A stretch of DNA of 64,000 bases from Streptomyces alboniger (GTDB taxonomy: Bacteria > Actinomycetota > Actinomycetes > Streptomycetales > Streptomycetaceae): positions 186,001-250,000 of the forward strand of contig NZ_CP023695.1 of NCBI RefSeq assembly GCF_008704395.1, written 5' to 3'. Below the pieces are notes generated by a model. It was not told where the DNA came from. It saw only the letters and a list, made by a program, of their open reading frames with translations, and ran no database searches. Below, piece after piece: positions 61,260 to 64,000 of this stretch. Both the position numbers and the translations under genes were made by a program. The first letter of the stretch is position 1; each line of letters begins with the position of its first letter.

Positions 61260-61838
61260 TCAGATCTTGGCGAGCCGGTCCACCAGCAGCTCCAGCCTCC
61301 GCTCGGCATCCGCAGGCGGCAGCCGTCCCGCCCGGGTCAGGGTCGCCAGCCCGTGCAGGGCCGCCCAGAACACCTCGGTGAACAGTGCCGGGTGGACGCC
61401 GTCCCCGGCGACCTCGGCGAGGCTCTCCAGCAGGGCGCCGAAGGCGTCCTTCAGAGGCTCCGGCGTGTCCTCCCGCGCGAACGCCAGGCCACCATCGAGC
61501 TGGAACATGGCGTCGTAGACCGCCGGGTTGCGTTCGGCGAAGTCGAGGTAGGCGCGGGCGAGAGTGATGACCCGTGCGTGCGGGCCGTGCGCGGCGGAGG
61601 CCGCGGCCCGCAGCGCCGCGGCCATCTCCGCGGCCCCCTCAAGGGCCACGGCGCCGATGATCTCGCGCTTGCCGCGGAAGTGGCTGTAGAGGACGGGCTG
61701 GCTGTACTCGATGCGCTCAGCGAGCCGACGGGTGGTGACCGCGTCCCAGCCCTGCTGCTCGGCGAGTTCGCGGGCCGTCGCCACGATGAGACGTTCACGG
61801 CCCGCCCGTTCGCGCTCCTTGCGTTCCTGTACCGACAT
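61260..61838 (-). CDS. TetR-family regulator
   Basis: 192 residues. LIVATARELAEQQGWDAVTT, RRLAERIEYSQPVLYSHFRG and KREIIGAVALEGAAEMAAAL form the helix-turn-helix; AYLDFAERNPAVYDAMFQLD is a WHG-type C-terminal domain. AGGGT precedes ATG 61838. It is divergent from a DUF1772 gene with repeated CTAGC(A/C)CGCTAG-like sites in the spacer. Confidence 0.92.
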   Translation of the reverse strand: MSVQERKERERAGRERLIVATARELAEQQGWDAVTTRRLAERIEYSQPVLYSHFRGKREIIGAVALEGAAEMAAALRAAASAAHGPHARVITLARAYLDFAERNPAVYDAMFQLDGGLAFAREDTPEPLKDAFGALLESLAEVAGDGVHPALFTEVFWAALHGLATLTRAGRLPPADAERRLELLVDRLAKI

Positions 61839-61847
61839 GATGTGACC

Positions 61848-61860
61848 CTAGCACCGCTAG
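61848..61860. promoter_or_regulatory. TetR operator, site 1
   Basis: CTAGC, ACC, GCTAG: a 5-bp dyad nine bases from the TetR start. Confidence 0.6.
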
Positions 61861-61880
61861 ACAACCGAGCGGCAGTAGGC

Positions 61881-61911
61881 CTAGCGTTGCCACATCGCCT
61901 AGCAACGCTAG
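61881..61911. promoter_or_regulatory. TetR operator, site 2 with half-site
   Basis: CTAGCGTTGC, 11 bases, GCAACGCTAG is a perfect 10-bp inverted repeat. It contains CTAGC-AAC-GCTAG at 61899-61911, the same element as site 1. The DUF1772 gene starts 18 bases downstream. Confidence 0.65.
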
Positions 61912-61929
61912 ATTCCAGAAGGGGCCATC

Positions 61930-62376
61930 ATGCTCAACGCACTAGAGGTCTTCACCACCGTGGTTGTCGGCGTGATGGTGGGGGTGGAGTTCTCCGTAGC
62001 CTTCTTCGTCAATCCGATCCTGGCCGGCCTCCCCGGCGACAACGGCCTGCGCGGCCGCACCCACGGGGCCCGGCTGCTCGGCGCCGTGATGCCGTTCTGG
62101 TACATCGGCTCACTCGTCCTCGCCGCGGTCTGGGCCGTCGCCGGATGGGACCACCACGGCGCCGGGCTCGTCGTCACCGCCGCCGCGCTGCTGATCCTCA
62201 GTGTGGTCCTGTCGATCCTGCTCCTCGTGCCGATCAACAACCGGGTCAAGACGTGGACCGCCGACGGCCTGCCTGCCGACTGGAAGCAGCAGATGAACCG
62301 CTGGGACCGCTTCCACTACGTCCGCGTCGCCTTCATCATCGCCGCTTTCGCCCTGCTGGTCGCGGCCCGCGCCTGA
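61930..62376 (+). CDS. DUF1772 membrane protein
   Basis: 148 residues with four membrane spans: FTTVVVGVMVGVEFSVAFFV, AVMPFWYIGSLVLAAVWAVA, LVVTAAALLILSVVLSILLL and VRVAFIIAAFALLVAARA. NNRVKTWTADGLPADWKQQM is the conserved loop of the family. Function is unknown. Likely repressed by the divergent TetR protein. Confidence 0.9.
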   Translation: MLNALEVFTTVVVGVMVGVEFSVAFFVNPILAGLPGDNGLRGRTHGARLLGAVMPFWYIGSLVLAAVWAVAGWDHHGAGLVVTAAALLILSVVLSILLLVPINNRVKTWTADGLPADWKQQMNRWDRFHYVRVAFIIAAFALLVAARA

Positions 62377-62458
62377 GCGCGCGGGCCGAGAGCGCGCAGT
62401 CGGCGCGCGCTCCCCCGCCCGCGGACGGTAGACGGCACGGCCGCTCGCCCCACCCTCG

Positions 62459-63334
62459 TCACCGAACGTGGGCCAACAAGGTGCGCAAGACGGCCTCGGC
62501 GTGTGTCCAGAGCAAGGATCCGCCGGCAGTGGGAAGCAGGTGCCGGGTCGCCGTCGGAATCATCTGGGCGAGTGATTCACCCAGATCCGGAGAGTGGGTT
62601 GGGCTGGTGTCCCGCCGGCCGTACCAGAGGTCGACCGGGACGGCGATGCCGGCGGGGTCGAACGGCCAACGGCCCGTCGCCAGGACCGTGTCACGGGCGT
62701 AACCCGCCGGGCCCTGCCTGAACGCCTCGTCCATCGCGCGCCGGAAGGCGGTCCGGAAGACCGGGTCGGTGTAGACCGTCCGATCCACCTCGGGACTTGT
62801 CGTGATGATCAAGTCCCACAGCCTCTCGGCGCTGCCGAAGTCGGCGAAGGAGGCCTCAGCGGCGCCGGGGTCGGCCGCGACGGCGTCAACCATGCCTCTC
62901 ACGTGCGGGTTCAGCGAGTGGGCGAAGCGAGGATGCGCGAGTTCGTCGCTGCCGGACACCACGGCCACGGCGTTCACCAGACTGTTTGCCGCCAGGGCGA
63001 GGGCGAACGGCGCCCCCTGCGAGAATCCCACCGCCAACGGCGCTCGCAGGGACCGCTCTTGGAAGAGGTGCCGGATGTCGGAGACCCAACTGGTCAGGGT
63101 CCGGTCGGGGTCCGGGTCGGAGGCGCCGAGGCCTGGCCGGTCCACGCTGACGAGCCGGACGCCTGCCGCGTCGACGACGTCACAGCCGAAAGCGAGCCAC
63201 CTGCTGGTGGCCGCCCCCGGGCACAGCAGCACCGGGGTGCCGTCGACCGGCCCCCACTCCGCCCACCCCAGGAGACGACCGTCCGGCAACTGGTTCTGTC
63301 CGAGCCTCGCTGGCTCCCATACGCCATAATCCAT
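62459..63334 (-). CDS. Alpha/beta-hydrolase fold protein
   Basis: 291 residues. PVLLCPGAATSRWLAFGCDV, VSVDRPGLGASDPDPDRTLT, nucleophile elbow VGFSQGAPFALALAA (Ser of G-x-S-x-G), PVDLWYGRRDTSPTHSPDLG (acid) and SLLWTHAEAVLRTLL (His). This is an epoxide-hydrolase/lipase-like cytosolic hydrolase; substrate unknown. The start is uncertain: ATG 63334 has AGGA very close, GTG 63358 is the alternative. Confidence 0.88.
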   Translation of the reverse strand: MDYGVWEPARLGQNQLPDGRLLGWAEWGPVDGTPVLLCPGAATSRWLAFGCDVVDAAGVRLVSVDRPGLGASDPDPDRTLTSWVSDIRHLFQERSLRAPLAVGFSQGAPFALALAANSLVNAVAVVSGSDELAHPRFAHSLNPHVRGMVDAVAADPGAAEASFADFGSAERLWDLIITTSPEVDRTVYTDPVFRTAFRRAMDEAFRQGPAGYARDTVLATGRWPFDPAGIAVPVDLWYGRRDTSPTHSPDLGESLAQMIPTATRHLLPTAGGSLLWTHAEAVLRTLLAHVR

Positions 63335-63375
63335 GATCCTTATTGTTCCGTACTGCACCTCTCAGCAGGCAGTCC

Positions 63376-64000
63376 TCAGCCCTCAACCCCTGAATTGATC
63401 AGCGGCGCGTCCCGCACGAGTTCCCGGAACCCGACCCCCTCATACAGCCCGCGCGCCTGAGGATGCCCCGGCGCGCCCAGGCAGGCGACCGTCACATGAG
63501 CTGCCCCGGCCGCCCGGGCCCGACGCATCCCGTGCAGGAGCATCGCCCTTGCCAGCCCCAGACGTCGGTAACCCGGATGCGTCCCGACCGGTTCGAACTC
63601 GGCGGTCCTGTTCACCTCGTCGAGCCACATGATCGTCGAAGACGCCATCGTTCCGTCCGGCGCCTCCACCAGGATGTGCAGGTCGCCGCGGTATGACGCG
63701 GTCTGCCGTACGCCCTCGTAGCCCTCGGCCGTGTACGGCGAGGGGGCCCAGGCATCCTGATGCGCCTGGACCGCAGCCGCCGGTCCGGCCTCGTCCGCGG
63801 TGCGGAACCGGAATCCGTCCGGCAGCACCGCCTCTTCCACGTCGGTGAGGTCCCGCTCATTGAGCTGGGTCCAGCACCCCTCGTCGCCGAGCGCGGCAGG
63901 ATCGGTCTCGTAACCGTGCGCCGCCCACCGCTTCAGGGCGAACTCATCGGCGGCGCTCGGCAGCACCGTACGCTCCATGCCCGCCGCCACACCGTCGTAC
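63376..64000 (-). CDS. GNAT acetyltransferase, 5' end beyond the window
   Basis: At least 208 residues and still open at base 64000 (YDGVAAGMERTVLPSAADEF). The GNAT core is FEPVGTHPGYRRLGLARAML with the acetyl-CoA loop, followed by AAHVTVACLGAPGHPQARGL and YEGVGFRELVRD. The N-terminal part (WAAHGYETDPAALGDEG) belongs to a longer two-part acetyltransferase. An in-window GTG at 63990 is probably not the true start. Acceptor unknown. Confidence 0.85.
   Translation of the reverse strand, partial: YDGVAAGMERTVLPSAADEFALKRWAAHGYETDPAALGDEGCWTQLNERDLTDVEEAVLPDGFRFRTADEAGPAAAVQAHQDAWAPSPYTAEGYEGVRQTASYRGDLHILVEAPDGTMASSTIMWLDEVNRTAEFEPVGTHPGYRRLGLARAMLLHGMRRARAAGAAHVTVACLGAPGHPQARGLYEGVGFRELVRDAPLINSGVEG

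Overview
The window reads as chromosomal DNA of a high-GC actinomycete, almost certainly Streptomyces or a close relative. Codons are strongly G/C-ended and GTG starts with AGGAG-type ribosome sites are frequent. There are many small transcription regulators, secreted proteins with Tat or Sec signals, and families typical of streptomycetes (CGNR and PadR regulators, DUF1048, SGNH/golvesin-type proteins, BLIP-like proteins). No rRNA, tRNA or CRISPR array was recognised. The gene mix, the several decayed genes and the two IS5-type elements suggest a variable, accessory part of the chromosome. All functions are read from the sequence alone; no database search was run.

Left part (1-12 kb): the N-terminus of a LuxR/LAL regulator at the edge, a MarR regulator co-oriented with an SDR-SnoaL fusion behind a perfect palindrome, lpdA, a hemerythrin-like protein, and a LysR regulator. 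Divergent from the LysR gene is a three-gene set of a helical-repeat protein, a CHAT caspase-like protease and an unknown partner. An argF pseudogene and a PadR plus two DUF1048 operon follow.

Middle left (12-30 kb): a divergent CGNR regulator/dehydrogenase pair with two operators; a small helical protein, polyprenyl synthase and MpaB-type oxygenase cluster; an ene-reductase and RidA pair divergent from a TetR gene across a 26-bp palindrome; flavin reductase and MerR genes. Then come a secreted tandem BLIP-like protein, a decayed beta-propeller gene, a secreted protein-arginine deiminase with the whole catalytic set, and a carbohydrate-binding-like/PhoD pair. HxlR, methyltransferase and ECF sigma genes follow, the last with a tiny membrane peptide and a Cys-rich membrane protein.

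Centre (30-42 kb): a tannase-like secreted esterase, a YbdK-type carboxylate-amine ligase, and the most notable locus, a tight minus-strand operon from about 39.1 to 33.8 kb. It encodes a 56-residue peptide, an SbnA-like PLP synthase, an AurF-like diiron N-oxygenase, an SbnB-like dehydrogenase, a carbamoyltransferase and a methyltransferase, with an MFS exporter nearby. SbnA plus SbnB implies L-2,3-diaminopropionate; carbamoylation recalls tuberactinomycin biosynthesis; the N-oxygenase and peptide suggest a product that I cannot match to a known pathway.

Right part (42-64 kb): a secreted trypsin-like protease, a disrupted membrane gene, an IS remnant joined to an LCP-family gene tail, a 1334-residue secreted protein combining propeller-like, transglycosylase-like, golvesin-like and SGNH domains, and a LysR gene. 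A complete IS5/IS427-type element abuts and probably truncates an aminoglycoside-nucleotidyltransferase-like gene. NUDIX and orphan EctA genes, an MFS/ArsR pair, a TetR/MFS pair, a TetR/DUF1772 pair with repeated operators, an alpha/beta hydrolase and a GNAT gene cut by the edge complete the window.
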